Shown here piece after piece: positions 1 through 12,592 of a stretch of DNA of 64,000 bases (position 1 is its first letter; every line of letters starts with the position of its first letter). The notes under the pieces were generated by a model. It made no database searches. It was given only the letters and a program-made list of their open reading frames with translations, and was not told where the DNA came from. Position numbers and translations under genes: made by a program. This DNA comes from Saxidomus purpurata (taxonomy: Eukaryota > Mollusca > Bivalvia > Venerida > Veneridae), in assembly GCA_022818135.1 (NCBI GenBank), contig JAFMSR010000010.1:31350269-31414268 (forward strand), written 5' to 3'.

Positions 1-480
1 AAAAACTTGTGTATTACTCATTTCATGAAAATATTAATCCTTGAAGATAAGTATCACTTGATTCACCCAGTTATTTAGCTGACATTGAAATGTCAAAAGA
101 ACTTAATTTCTTACGAGACTTGATAGTAACAGGGTCAAGTGCCAAGTAACATTTAAAAAGCTTACAGTATAAAGCAATTACAGTGTATAATTGATTAAAG
201 ATTACAATTGTTATTTATTACCCAATAAATGACAACATAGTAATTTCAATAAAATTTCTATTCACTCGCGTTTCTTACTAATGTCGAATCTGGTAAAGAT
301 TATTTCTTTAGTTTTCACAAAGTTTCGCTATACTTTGAGTTTACAGAAATTCAACAAAATTCTTAAAAGTTTACTGATTTTTTTCTGTATAATTGTAAAC
401 AGAATCGCAACTAAGATATCACTAAAATTCAATAAGAAAATTACGGAATTCCGTTAGGGACATCGCCTTTGAATGTGTTA
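1..480. other. No feature recognised
   Basis: AT-rich sequence with no open frame of note, no RNA gene and no clear repeat. The inverted minisatellite begins directly after it. Confidence 0.5.
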
Positions 481-487
481 ATCTGAA

Positions 488-945
488 ACGCGATACTCGA
501 TAGTACGATGATGATAATATAATTCACGAAACTACGATAACGAAAACGCGATAATACGATGATGATAACGCGATAGAACGATAACGAAAACGCGAAAATA
601 CGAAAGTACGATGATGACAATGCGATATACTATCGTGTTTTAACCATCGTACTGTCGGGTTTTCACAATCGCAATATCGTACTGTCGTACTATCGCGTTA
701 TCATCATCGTTCTGTTGCATGATCATTATCGTACTTTCGCTTTATCATTATCATACTGTCGCGTTATCATTATTCTACCGTTGCGTTATCATTATCGTAC
801 TGTCGCGTTATCATTATCGTACTGTCGCGTTATCATTATCGTACTTTCGTGTTATCATTATTGTACTGTCGCGTTATCATTATCGTACTGTCGCGTTATC
901 ATTACCGTACTTTCGTGTTATCATTATCGTACTATCGCCGTTCGG
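488..945. repeat. Inverted minisatellite (22-bp unit on opposing arms)
   Basis: The left part (about 488-625) is built from CGATAATACGATGATGATAA-type units. The right part (about 640-945) consists of roughly a dozen 21-22 bp units of GTTATCATTATCGTACTGTC, which is the inverse of the left unit. The halves could fold on each other. Open frames across it are repeat artefacts. Confidence 0.88.
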
Positions 946-1054
946 GGCGCATGTGCATGCTCAGAAATAGAAGATATTCAAAAACAACTGTACCAATAGA
1001 CGAGTATACGCGTAGTGACGAATATACAAACTTATTTTGAGAGAGGATATGCCT

Positions 1055-1180
1055 GCAAGGAAACACTTGTTTTTACTAAAAGGCAGTGGAATGGGCTACC
1101 ATCAGATATAACGAAATAGAAAAGTTGCTTCATTTTAAGGTTGCCATCAAAAGTCACTTAATGAACAGTTTTATTCTACT
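1055..1180 (+). pseudogene. Short relic of a LINE ORF2 C-terminus
   Basis: Frame-shifted pieces QWNGLPSDIT and HFKVAIKSHLMNSF correspond to the WN.LP..I....FK..L..HL tail common at the end of LINE reverse-transcriptase ORFs. Only about 40 codons remain, with a stop between the pieces. Confidence 0.5.
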
Positions 1181-1309
1181 ATTCTACAAGTATTCTACCG
1201 CATTTTTTTCAACATTTCGTTATACAAATTTTACGTAATTATACATTAAATTGTGATTGAGGAGAAAGCTAGTAGCTTATAATTATGAACTTCTTTCTCT
1301 TTCAAACAT

Positions 1310-1722
1310 GAGTAGGAAGTTGGCAGTAGCAGTAGCTGGCAGGTGCAGTAGCAAAATCGTGAAGTTGGCAGTAGCAGTAGTTGGCATGTGCAGTAGCAAA
1401 TCGTGAAGTTGGCAGTAGCAGTAGCTGGCAGGTGCAGTAGCAAAATCGTGAAGTTGGCAGAAGCAGTAGTTGGCAGTAGCAAAAACGTGAAGTTGGCAGT
1501 AGCAGTAGTTGGCAGGTGCAGTAGCAAAAACGTGAAGTTGGCAGTAGCAGTAGTTGGCAGTAGCAGTAGCAAAATCGTGAAGTTGGCAGTAGCAGTAGCT
1601 GGCAGTAGCAGTAGCAAAATCGTGAAGTTGGCAGTAGCAGTAGCTGGCAGTAGCAGTAGCAAAATCGTGAAGTTGGCAGTAGCAGTAGTTTGCAGTAGCA
1701 GTAGCAAAATCGTGTTTAGTAA
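1310..1722. repeat. Minisatellite of GAAGTTGGCAGTAGCAGTAG units
   Basis: About eight units of 44-54 bp, each with GAAGTTGGCAGTAGCAGTAG then a variable number of (T/C)TGGCAGTAGCAG steps and ending GCAAAATCGT. Open frames on both strands follow from the repeat and are not genes. Confidence 0.93.
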
Positions 1723-1724
1723 AG

Positions 1725-3436
1725 AGTGAACTTTTGAATTGTTTCATAATTATTCTCTCTTCGGAGTTACTTTTTGTGTATAGTGATCCAGAACCTGTTC
1801 CAAAGACAAGACATTTTATTATTTGCAGCTATCTTTGTACCCAACCCTTACCACTAAAAGGGGATAAATTACATTTAATTTAGCTTCTAAAGAAAATGTA
1901 TAGCACAGGCAAATCATTTGTAAGTAGATATTACTATTACTTGACCGCTGTTTTTATGTAGAATTGAGAAATTTACGCTGTAAGGCACCTACCGGGTGCA
2001 AAGAATGACCGATAACAACCAAAAAAAGACTGAAAAGGGACCGAAAACAGTTTATACAGACTGAAAACAACTTTTCTTCTCAAAAGATAATGTCACAATA
2101 GATATCTAATTACTATTGAGGACAAGTGGCCGGTTAGCTAAGTCGGGAAAGCATTTGCAAGGGAAGTGGTTTGAATCCCGGTCAATGTTCTTTTTATCCC
2201 CACCATGTGACATTTGGCACTTTTCGAATGAATAAAATTATTTTTACTTGATAATCTAGCTTACAATTGCTTTCATTTACTAAAAATCGCGTTTTCTATC
2301 TGTTTTAAAGGTAGTTCATGTTTAAAGGTAGGTCTTGTTTGAAATGTGTTGTCATGAATTATTAATCTTGTCTCTCAATTTCTGATATTTAGTTCCTTAA
2401 ATGATATTCTACTGTTTATCAATACTTATTGCATATAAACCTGCTTCAATATCATAATAATGTAAAATATAATATGATACAGCATTTTTGACAAAAAGGA
2501 TGGATAACTTTAGCAATATTAGTATAGATTTCAAAACCGTGAATATACATTGCAAACTGCCAAAGGTCACGGAAGGACAATAACATCCGTGGGTCCTCAT
2601 AAAACACCTTTAGCTAACTTCAAGATGAGATCTGCAATGGTAGGGTGAATGTCTATGTCTCTAGATAGATACTGCCACTGTGACGCAAAATGAGTTCGTC
2701 CAGAAAGTTCATAATGAAAGACAATTCATTTTGCAAGAGTTGTCCGTTGTCCGCTATTGCCGTCTTTAAAGTCAAAGGTCTGACAGAGGTAATAGGAGCA
2801 ATTCATTGCAATATCGTTATAAACCAGTTAATAATTTCAATATCTTTTGTGCTATACAAACCCGTATGAAAAAGTTTGAAACCCACATGCGACCATAACC
2901 ATCAAGCAAGTACCTGGATGTTATATGGCGCACACAAAACATTTGCATAAAAGTATCATGATTGTGAAAGAACGCTGTACGCAAGACACGAACTGTAACT
3001 GTACAACATTGCATTAAAAGAAGCGGTCACAAGTGAATACTAAATTTTTCAGTTCAAAAGTTGTGCTTTACATTACGCGACTTGTGTTGATCGAATACAG
3101 TCCCAATGATCCTGAGGTCAAAGGACTACAGCTGCGCCATGGCGGTTACATTTACATTTGAGTCGGAGCTGTCAATGGTTCTTGGGGACAATTAAGACAC
3201 AGTGACCATATTCTTGCATTTTTACTTCAGTCTATTTCACCAACGGCAAACATACATAACATAGTTTTAGTCTATAAGGTGAAACTTTTATCATTTTTCA
3301 ATTAATTTTGCAATGTTACATAGTATGTATATGGATAAGCGCTAGTGATAATAAGCGTTTATTAGCTATTAGTTAGTTATTTATTAGTTATTCTTATCGA
3401 TGTTGGGCATTTGTTGTGAAAAACATGTATCATTTT
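1725..3436. other. No gene; one SINE-head fragment only
   Basis: Apart from the tRNA-like head near 2125 there are only short frames without codon structure or family likeness. Confidence 0.5.
2125..2187 (+). mobile_element. Degenerate tRNA-like SINE head
   Basis: GGCCGGTTAGCTAAGTCGG resembles an A box arm and GTGGTTTGAATCCCGGTC a B box arm, about 30 bp apart. The stems are poor, so a functional tRNA is unlikely. Confidence 0.45.
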
Positions 3437-4459
3437 GCAAATACCACTGGCACCAGAGTACTAGACTGCCCTGTAATTTTAACAAAAAATACCAAAAGAT
3501 ATACCTAAATAACATTCTATCATGAAAAAAAATGGTAAAAAGTCATTTTCTGACAAACCCCCGTATACACTGTTCTATATTATTCACATGGTGTTGAACC
3601 TTTTCGACAGGGGGTCCGGTCCCCGCTCTTTTTTACTATTCAAGCAAGCACTTGAAGATCAACAGCGGTCGCGTTTAACAGACAATATATTTATCTACCA
3701 AACTGGTAAGTAACACTTTTTAAAAAGCTACCGTTTCTATAACATTCTTCAAGAATAGTGCGATATTTCGCTCACTCCGTTTTCCTGGTGTTTTTCTGTC
3801 ACTGCCGACTTCCGGTTTACCTTTCAATTTTGTAACAATTCGTTTTCATTGGTTGAAAATATTCCGCGTTATATTTCGCGCACTGTGTCAAATAATTATA
3901 TTTCGTGTGTAAACAATGCTAAAGCCGCTGTAAGCAGCCGTAACTGTTAGCTTGTGAACAAGTAGGTACAGGACATTTATTTACTGTAAAAACAATTTGT
4001 AAAACGTTACGTAAGCAGCGCAAAGTATCACTTCTGTGCATAACCGTATGACGTGTTTGAAAGGTCATTTGAGTTGAACCGGAAGTCAGCAGTGACAGAA
4101 AATATCAAGAAAACGGAGAGAGCGCAATAGCTCAACAGTCTAGAAGAATTTTATGGAAACGGTAGCTTTTTAAAAAGTGTTACTTACCAGTTTGGTAGAT
4201 AAATATATTGTCTGTTAAACGCGACCGCTGTTGATCTTCAAGTGCTTGCTTGAATAGTACAAAAAGAGCGGGGACCGGACCCCCTGTCGAAAACGTTCAA
4301 CACCATGTGAATAATATAGAACAGTGTATACGGGGGTTTGTCCGAAAATGACTTTTTACCAATTTTTTTTTCATGATAGAATGTTATTTAGGTATATTTT
4401 TTGGTATTTTTTGTTAAAATTACAGGGCAGTCTAGTACTCTGGTGCCAGTGGCAAATAC
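3437..4459. mobile_element. Foldback MITE with 8-bp target duplication (hAT-like)
   Basis: The element 3445-4451 begins CACTGGCACCAGAG and ends with its reverse complement. The inverted arms run about 380 bp each (3445-about 3830 and about 4070-4451) around a short centre. A perfect 8-bp direct repeat GCAAATAC lies at 3437-3444 and 4452-4459. The 8-bp duplication suggests hAT transposase. No transposase coding is present. Small open frames inside are mirror images of each other and not genes. Confidence 0.92.
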
Positions 4460-5469
4460 CTGCAGTTGATTGGCGTTTGTTTAAAGCAATTATTATGTTT
4501 AAGTATCGGGAAAGGAGCCATTTTTCTCAACTGTGCAAGTTTAAACGGTCTTATCTTCGGAAATCCTGGACTTACGAACTTGATCCTTGATACTTGATAC
4601 TGTGGATTCATCACTAATGTTTATGCTACCTCGATTTGTCATAGCTAAGATATTAAGAAACAAAGCAATGCTAGACATGCCCTTGTATAGAAGCAAGGTT
4701 TTTCGAAAGACCTTGATAGAAGTAAATAATATATAATGACGTACAATCATCCATTTTTAGATCCCTTTCAGTCTATAGTTAGTTGTAAGAACATTCCCAT
4801 TTTTTAAATTTTTCACTCTGTATGTCCGTAAACTGATATTTACAAATATTACTAAATATTCCCCTAATGTTATATTCTTTTAATCACAGTTTTAAAAATA
4901 AATTGACAATTACGATATTCACGTAAAAGGCTCAAAAGAAAGACTTCCTGATCAAGAAAGGAAGAATTGAAAGAAAAACATGATGAGAGCAACTACAAGT
5001 AGCTCTTTTTTTACCAAGAAAGATGTTTTACCTGTTGAACTGACTTTATGTTTACCCAAAACAATCTTAACTTTGCTTTCTAAATAGATACGTACATGTT
5101 AGAAATATAGCGGATTATTCGTTCAATGCTGTTGCACAAAAAAGAAGCTTTTTGGCGACTCGGTTCTGTGTAGAAACGACTTGACTGCGAAAGAAAGGCA
5201 TATAATATGTCATCATTGTTTAAGAGTGAATATAGCATGATTCTATCCTTTCTTTATCAGCAAATTTGTCTAAATTTAATCAATAACTTCAAAGGTATTG
5301 ACTCTATTGCATAGACGTAACAATATAGGCTTCATTACAGATCTGGGGGATCTAATTCGCAAACAACATTACACAATGGTTTCAAACAGGTCTAAATTTG
5401 TTAGTATTTCTATAAGCAATTTAAAAATAACCAGATTTCAGCACACATTAGTAGATCATGTTCAGGGTT
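4460..5469. other. No feature recognised
   Basis: AT-rich intergenic DNA between the first foldback element and the degenerate array at 5470. Short frames only. Confidence 0.5.
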
Positions 5470-6130
5470 ACCTATAAAGATAAGTGAATGCGGGGACACA
5501 AAGGGGTGGTCTGAACGGTAGAGAGCAGTTTAAGTAGAACCGTATTGAAAGCATGGGACCATAGGGAGAGTATGTGATGCGGGGGTTATACTTATAGCAA
5601 CGGTGTTACCAGGGCTGTATTAATGCAAGAGTTCATGTAATTGCGAAGTCCGTGAGGCGGGGATGGTACTTATAGATTAGCAACGGTGTTACTAGGACTG
5701 CATTAATGCAAGAAGACACAGGGCTGAGTTTATGTAATTGCGGCAACACAAAGGGATGGTTGGAAAGCTAGGGAGCAGTGTAACAGGACTGAGTCCGTGA
5801 GGCAGGGATGTACTTTTAGAATAGCCACCGTGTTACCAGGGCTGTGAGTTCATGTAAATGCGGCAACACAAAGGGATGGTTGGAAAGCTAGGGAGCAGTG
5901 TAAGAGATGCTGTATTAATAACAGGTGACACGGGGCCTAGTCCATGAGGCCTGGGATGATACTTATTGAAGCGGGGCTTACATGGCTTCAATGGTACTAA
6001 AGGACACGGGGGGCTGAGATAATGTGAATTTGGGGACACAAATGGCTTGTCTGAAAGCTAGAGAATAGTGTAACAAATACTGTTACAGCAGTGAGAGCGA
6101 GGGACACGGGGCTTAGTCCATGAGGGGATG
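5470..6130. repeat. Degenerate GC-richer tandem array
   Basis: Recurring blocks such as GCGGCAACACAAAGGGATGG, AAGCTAGGGAGCAGTGTAA and AGTCCGTGAGGC appear four or five times in a shifting order. No coding seen. Confidence 0.7.
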
Positions 6131-6991
6131 TTATTCATATAAACACGAACCAGAAATCATAGCCATGTGGAAAACTTTTGCTTATTTGTTAGGACATAGG
6201 GGTTGGCGACATGGGGCTGCGGTGATACATGTAGATACAAAGGTGAAGTTCCCTAGGCTACGTTAATCCTGAAGACTATCGACTGACTAACAACAAAGTA
6301 GGTCAGTAGGTCAAGTGACCCCGAGGTGCCAGGGATGACTTGACCAATCTTGGTACATAACCACTAGGCTATGCCACATGCCAAACGTCTACGACCTGAG
6401 CATTGTGGTCTGAGACAAGAAGATAAAAAAAGATTTCCCTTACATCTAAATGTAAAATCTCTATATGCTCTCTTTTAACTATCAAAACACTTAGCCTTGT
6501 AGTTTCAACAAAGAAGAATTTCCAGATTTGAAAAATGTTGGTAGAGCTCAAGTAGACAATACTGCATGCTAGATATTGAAGCTTGTGGTTTGAGACAAGA
6601 CTATTTTTTCAATATTTTTGATAGCTTTCTCATAAAATTATCAGCCTCTGTGAAATCAAGTTTCCGACCGAGGTCAATTTTGACCCTGGGGTCATGATTT
6701 GAACATTGTTTGTAGCGGTCAACTAAGCATTGCTTTATGACAAGTATGTGTGGTTTCAGAGGAAAATATGTTTAAAATGTTCCTACTTGTTGCCATAACA
6801 GCCAGAGCTCTGCATGGCATTAAGTTGTTTAAACAACCTTAATAGAACTTCATGCAAGAAACATTCCTGCAAAGTTTCATCAACACTAGCCCAGTGAACT
6901 AGCCCAGGAAATATTGAACGGACTTACTGCAGACCATGAGTTGTCCTAAGAGCTCATCCTGGCACTTTGTGGACATGTTTAAGCAGACTTT

Positions 6992-7312
6992 GACATGAGG
7001 GAGCCCGGTTAGCTCAATCGGTAGAGCACGAGACTTGTAATCTCGGGGTAGCGGGTTCGATTCCCGGGGCTTACCAACTAAAATTACCAACAGTCTTTCG
7101 GTGAGACTAAAACCGAGGTCCCATGTATGGTTGCTATACACGTGGCATGTATAAGAACCAGGGGTATCTCTGGAATTGGGACGCTTTCTGTATCTTGCTT
7201 TATCATCCAAAACCTAAAATAACTAACCTCTTCTGGGAGCGTTGGTCATATGGGAAACCGGTACCAACGATAAAGCCTTAATATACGATACGATACGATA
7301 CGACATGAGGGA
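6992..7312 (+). mobile_element. tRNA-derived SINE with target-site duplication
   Basis: A tRNA-like head with A box (TTAGCTCAATCGGTAGAGCA) and B box (GGGTTCGATTCC) spans about 7003-7075. The anticodon-loop position reads TGT. An unrelated body follows and the element ends in a short ATACG tail repeat at 7284-7301. The 11-bp direct repeat GACATGAGGGA flanks it exactly (6992-7002 and 7302-7312). The acceptor stem is imperfect, so this is a SINE and not a tRNA gene. Confidence 0.9.
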
Positions 7313-7394
7313 CTATTTCGCCTACATGAGTACCAGGTCACTAACCTAAGGAAGTTACTCATTGCAAAAAGGATTTAGTAGTTGCTAGGGAAGT

Positions 7395-7740
7395 TACTGG
7401 TTGCTAGAGAAAGTCACTGGTCACTTTATGTCAACAGCTGCCAAGGACAGTCAGTGGCTACTAAGGGAATCACTGGTCATGGGAAGTCAGCGATTGCAGA
7501 GACAGCTGTTGTTAGTTGCTCAGGACGTAAAATGGTTGCTATGTTACTGGTGGCAAGATGATGCTAAAGGTTGCATAGGAAGCCACTGGTCGCTAGGGGA
7601 CTAAGTTGTTGCTAAGGAAGTCACTGGCTGCTAGGGAAGTATTAGGTTGCTTATGGAGTCGCTGGTCACAAGTCTATGTTGGTGATTGATTAGGAAGCCA
7701 AGCGACTACTGGATTAGTAGCTGGTTAATATGAACTCATT
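7395..7740. repeat. Short-period array of GTTGCTAGGGAAGTCACTGG type
   Basis: Irregular repeats of about 20-25 bp with GGAAGTCACTGGT and TTGCTA(G/A)GGA. It adjoins the SINE at 7003-7301 and the longer degenerate array on its right. Confidence 0.65.
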
Positions 7741-7789
7741 GTAAGCTAGCTTTTTCCAACAACTCTTTATACAGACAAGGGACCCCCCG

Positions 7790-8960
7790 GTAGGCCTAGT
7801 AATTTTGACCCAAGGGTCATGATCTGAACAATCTTGATAGAGGTCGACCAGACATACCAAATATCTAAACTCTAGGCCTTTTCTAAGTGACCGTCAGACA
7901 GGGCAAACATATACCCCTGGAGCAATATTTGATCAAACGTGGTAAAGGCCATCTTAACAATGCTTCACACTAAATATATAGGCTCTAAACCTTATGGCTT
8001 TGCAGACGATTTAAAAGTTTTACCTATACCAAATGACTGCAAGGCAGGGTCTCTTTTGACGCTGGAGAAATGATTTTAACAAACTTTATAGAGGTAAACT
8101 AGCAATGATACATACTAAGTATCTAAGCTCTTGGCCTTGTTGTGTTTGAGAAGAAGAATTTTAAAGTTGTCCCTAGATATGTTTACATTGTATATGAAAA
8201 CCAATGACCTCATGGGTGTTGGTAATTATGACTCAAGGGGCAATATTGAACAAATTTCGAAGAGGTTCACTTGACAATGTAACACAAAATATTTTGGCTC
8301 TAGACCCTGATGTTGCTGAAAGGCAGACTTACAAAGGTTTTCCTACAAAATTCCATGTAAAACAACTGTAACAATTAACACCTAAACGGGGTCATGATTT
8401 GAACAATCTTGATAGAGGTCTACTACACATGTCAAATATAAAAGTTTTTCCGATAAAACCCTAAATTCAAATGACAACAGGTAGGGTTTATTTTGAGTTT
8501 TGACTTGTTGAATATTGTTGTTACAGTTCTACAAGGAAATGCGACATGCCAAATATCTAAGCTTTGTCCCTTAAGGTTTCAGAAAAGATGATTCTTAAAG
8601 TTTTTCTTGTAAAAACCTATGTAAATTAAAGTGACCCATTTTAACCCAGGGGACATGGTTTCAACTATTGTGGTCTACTAGTCAATGCTAGTTATGTCAA
8701 ATGCCTAAGCTCTCGGTTTTGTGGTTTCAGAGACGAAGATATTTTTAGTTTTCCCTTTTCAATGCCATGGCAACCAGAGTGCTGCATGGCATGAATTTCT
8801 TTGCACTAATTCTGTATAGCTATATGTAAGGAACCTCCATGCCAAGTTTCATTAACACTTCTATGGTAGTTTCATAGGAAAGGTCTTTTGAAGTAAATAT
8901 GCACGAGGGGACGATGGACAACAAACGGACGACGGACATACAACCATCCTTAAAGCTCGT
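7790..8960. repeat. Degenerate repeats of about 180 bp with a GGTCATGATTTGAAC core
   Basis: Five to six diverged units, each with GGGTCATGATTTGAACAATC-like, TCTAAGCTCT-like and GTTTCAGA.AAGA-like blocks. Earlier units of the same family lie at 6370-6740. The stretch ends near 8960 in GGACGACGGACATAC. Such arrays are common in bivalve intergenic DNA. No coding. Confidence 0.7.
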
Positions 8961-10429
8961 CATAGTCACAAAGTGACATCCCTTGAAGATGTTTAAATTG
9001 AGAGAGCATATAAGGTTAAGTCTAAGGACCCTAAAAATCTACCATTATTGTTAAATTCCTTCTATATAAAAACTGTGAAACTGTGTTCCAATGGGCATAT
9101 GAACTATTCTCCTTAGATTCGAACTCCGACTTTTCAGGACAGCCAGACTACACAGACCGCGTTATTTTTACAAATAGTTACGCATTTTGATGTTATATGA
9201 ACAAACTTTCTTTTAGAAATAATGGTAAAAGTGTATTTATAAGTAGCAAAATTCAGACCCTCATAAAATGTAAACGTATAATATATGAAAATTTAGCAGA
9301 TTGTACTGTTTTGTTAAGTTACATTTTATGCATCATTTTTTATCAAAGACATTGCTATTTAGTTCACCTATATCTTCCCAGAAGGTTCAATTGCTATAAT
9401 GATAAGGTAGAGAAGAACGGTATTTTAGATGTGTAAACGAATATTGAAGGAATTAAGATATAATTTCCTGAAGCAAGCTTTCTATTGGCTGGCCGGAGAA
9501 CTGAATGTAACAACTAAATATATCCTAGACTATATTCCCATGGATAACGTGACATTCACATTCATTTTTGGTGATGTTGAGTATAAATAAGGTAATTTGA
9601 TCTGCCAAGAAATAATAAAGATTGTAACAGATTTTACAAGTTTTGGTAGGACACTTGTAAATGTGTGTTGTATTCATGACATGCATTTATTAAATGGAAG
9701 ATCTGTGGAGAATATGTGTTGGGTATTATATTGCTTATGATGGGGCCAGTGTCGTGTACTATATTAATGCGTCATCAGATATTTTTCAGTATTTAACACC
9801 ATGTTTTTCAATATATTAACACTGCCTGTCACAGACATGGTTGGATAAAAACATCTCTAGTTCAGTAATGGATGGTTATAAAAGCCTGGAACTTTTGGGG
9901 TAACCTTCCAGACACAACATACTTTCAGAAAATGCAAAAAAAAGCAAAATATGATTTTTCCTCATCTGAACCCATTTTTGCTGACGACATATTTCAAAAT
10001 AGATAATCGAGATAACTCTGCTCATTTTTTTTCAGTTGTATGTAAATGTTGTGGGTACTTTCAAGATATATAATAGAGTACTTGAAAGGTAAAATAGTGA
10101 TTTACAATATAAGATTAAGATTTCAACCAAACAAAAATGAAGTTATTTCTAAATATCATGCACTATTACAAATCTGATATACACTAATATTTGAAAATAA
10201 TTTTATCATTGCAGTTGGCTCGGTTATCATAATTGTACCGAGTGACAGCAAGTATGGTACTTAGCGTAATATGTCATAATGCAGAAGATGCAAATATTAA
10301 TTAAGCACTTCAACCAACTGACGGGATGCACTATGTGAAGCTCTTAAACTATCTAAGTATGAACCTCTTCGAAAATTACATAATTATGAAGAGATTGACA
10401 GGTCAATAACAACACTTACTGTTTGTAAG
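8961..10429. other. No gene recognised
   Basis: AT-rich intergenic DNA. A 79-codon frame at 9197-9436 has no recognisable family and no supporting splice context. The LINE relic follows. Confidence 0.5.
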
Positions 10430-11110
10430 AGCCCCGGCTAAGATAGCAGAAGTCCAGAGATTAATAAAGCCACTTTGTATGAGATTAATCATATTTTCTT
10501 TAGATTCTTAAATGAAATATCAACAGGTCAATTTTCTGCGACTTGGGATGAAAGTATTGTAGGTCCAATTCATAAAACAGGAGCCACAAATAACCCTGAT
10601 AGTTATAGAACAATTTTATTTTCAAATATTACAAACTCTTTATACATAGGCTAAAAAGTATAGTTTAATTGATGAATCACAGGCTAGATTTAGAGTTGGA
10701 AACTCTGCTATTGACAATGTACTTTCTCTAAATGCTATGGTACAAAAATACTTATCAAAACCAGGAGGTATTTAGTATTTGATATGATCAACCATACTAA
10801 ATTGTTGCAGTGCTTAGCCGATAAAAGTATACATGGAAAACTCTTCCAGGTATTGACAGCTTTGTATAGTGGGCTAAGATCTTGTGTTAAAACAGTACGC
10901 AAAAAGACAGATTTCTTTCCGGGTAATATATAGGTGTCAGTCAAGGGGACATAAGTAGCCCAACACTTTTCTCATTATACATAAATGAGTTGAGTACCCT
11001 TTTTATGGAAAAAATGCAATTCCGGTATTTTTATTAATACAGATATACCAATCATCCCGTGTTTACTTTTTGCAGATGACGTTTCAAACTGTGCAGAATC
11101 GGTTGTAAGA
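10430..11110 (+). pseudogene. Decayed non-LTR retrotransposon reverse transcriptase
   Basis: Three-frame reading gives broken but ordered RT motifs: VGPIHKTGATNNPDSYR (about 10558-10610), ESQARFRVGNSAIDNVL with LVFDMI (about 10674-10790), GVSQGDISSPTLFSLYINEL (about 10935-10990), and LLFADDVSN holding the catalytic aspartates (about 11070-11095). Several stops and frameshifts show it is dead. The GVSQGD..SPTLF..YIN pattern fits LINEs of the CR1/L2/jockey type; the clade cannot be set by eye. Confidence 0.8.
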
Positions 11111-12592
11111 TTTTTTCAGGCGGGTCCATTGTAGTAGGTTTAATTGTGCACGGAGTCAAATGAAGAAAAAAGCAGATAACCAACGGACCATTTTGTTAGA
11201 GGCTTACAAAGTTCTTCATATTCTAAACATGTCGTTTGTGCCGTCTTACAGAGTAACGTATGTGCCCTCCTACCTCTCATCCAGGTGAATTCATTACATG
11301 TACATGTAATAAGATATGATTCCGCTGAAATAGTAACGTCTCCGTTGTTAAGGTGGTATGCGCCTCAAATATTTTGTTCGAATTTTCTCATGAAATTTTC
11401 ACTGTGCATACTTGAAGATATTTGTGATGGAAATCCGATTTCAATGTTTTGATATCTCTTACAGTTTCTATGCTGTTGTGCTTCAAACATTGCCACTGAC
11501 GTCACTTTTTGCACAGCACGCTATATCATATTATTCCCCGAGTTTTCCTTCACCGCGCTTTTATTTTCACATTTATAGACAATATAAAATAACATGCGCC
11601 TTGTATTTAAGACGTTCTTTAAAAATGGTATAAAATTTGATGAAAAAAATTCGACGCTTGAGACGCTAGTCGCGAATATGTGACGTCAAAACGGTAAAAT
11701 TCTATCAGGGTTTGGCTTAAAATTTTGCCTTACAATTGGAGTAATTAAAAATCAGCTCGATGAAAAAACGCATATGTTTGATATGCTGTATAAAAATTAT
11801 TTTACTATCATTTGATATGATAAAAAGGATGGGTCACCAGCTTACTATTTTTACAATTCCACGAAATTTCACCGCTACCCCAAACGTAGTTTTGACGTTG
11901 TGATGTACTGGAAGTTACTTTGTACGTTTTCTTTTTTTACACAGGGATAAGTTGAATTACTAACAGGCTCATGTTTTTTAATAAAGCAATTTATAATCCA
12001 GGATGGGCTATTTCAAAAGCTACGATTCTTTATCTGCCTAAAACAATTTATAGGTTAATGTGATCTTTGACCAGTGCGTTTTCCATAGCGTTTAGATTGG
12101 ATTTACACCCTCCAGTCATGTAAATAGTAACAATATACGATACCATACCTGCAACTCTAATAGAATTAATTCAGATGTTCCAGTGGCGACTTAGTATTTA
12201 TAACGAATACTTCTAAATGTAGAAACATTAAAACAATATTTCAGTATTCCCGTGACTGGGATAGGCGCGAACAACCAATGCAAGATCGGATATATATATA
12301 GACACATAAAGAACAAGAGTTTATTTTGTAAAGAAAAACTACACTAGTTGCTTAACTAATTGTTCCGTGGTGTTTTTATTTTTCCCATTTCAGTCAATGC
12401 AAAAGAAGGAACTCGTGGAAAAATAAAACACGTCATATAAGCATTGATAAACAAAATACATTAATGAACAAAACTGAACTTGCATGTTCAGTTCGTGAAT
12501 GTATGATAGTGATGAGCATCTGTTAGTGTAAAATGATATTTAATTCTAATTATCACAGTAAAAGTAATTTTCACCTCCTCACTGAAAGTATC
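11111..12592. other. No gene; possible old repeat start at 11350
   Basis: TTAAGGTGGTATGCGCC near 11349 resembles the start of dispersed TTAA-type repeats, but no matching end was found. The 73-codon frame at 11412 lies within it and is not considered a gene. Confidence 0.4.

Noticed and set aside
715..1040. Three overlapping small + strand frames
   Set aside because: All read through the GTTATCATTATCGTACTGTC minisatellite and have its periodicity.
1246..1747. Open frames of over 100 codons on both strands
   Set aside because: Artefacts of the GGCAGTAGCAGTAG minisatellite; frames exist on both strands and end with the array.
7003..7075. tRNA-Thr gene
   Set aside because: A and B boxes are good, but the acceptor stem is poor and the sequence continues into a SINE body with a tail and target duplication.
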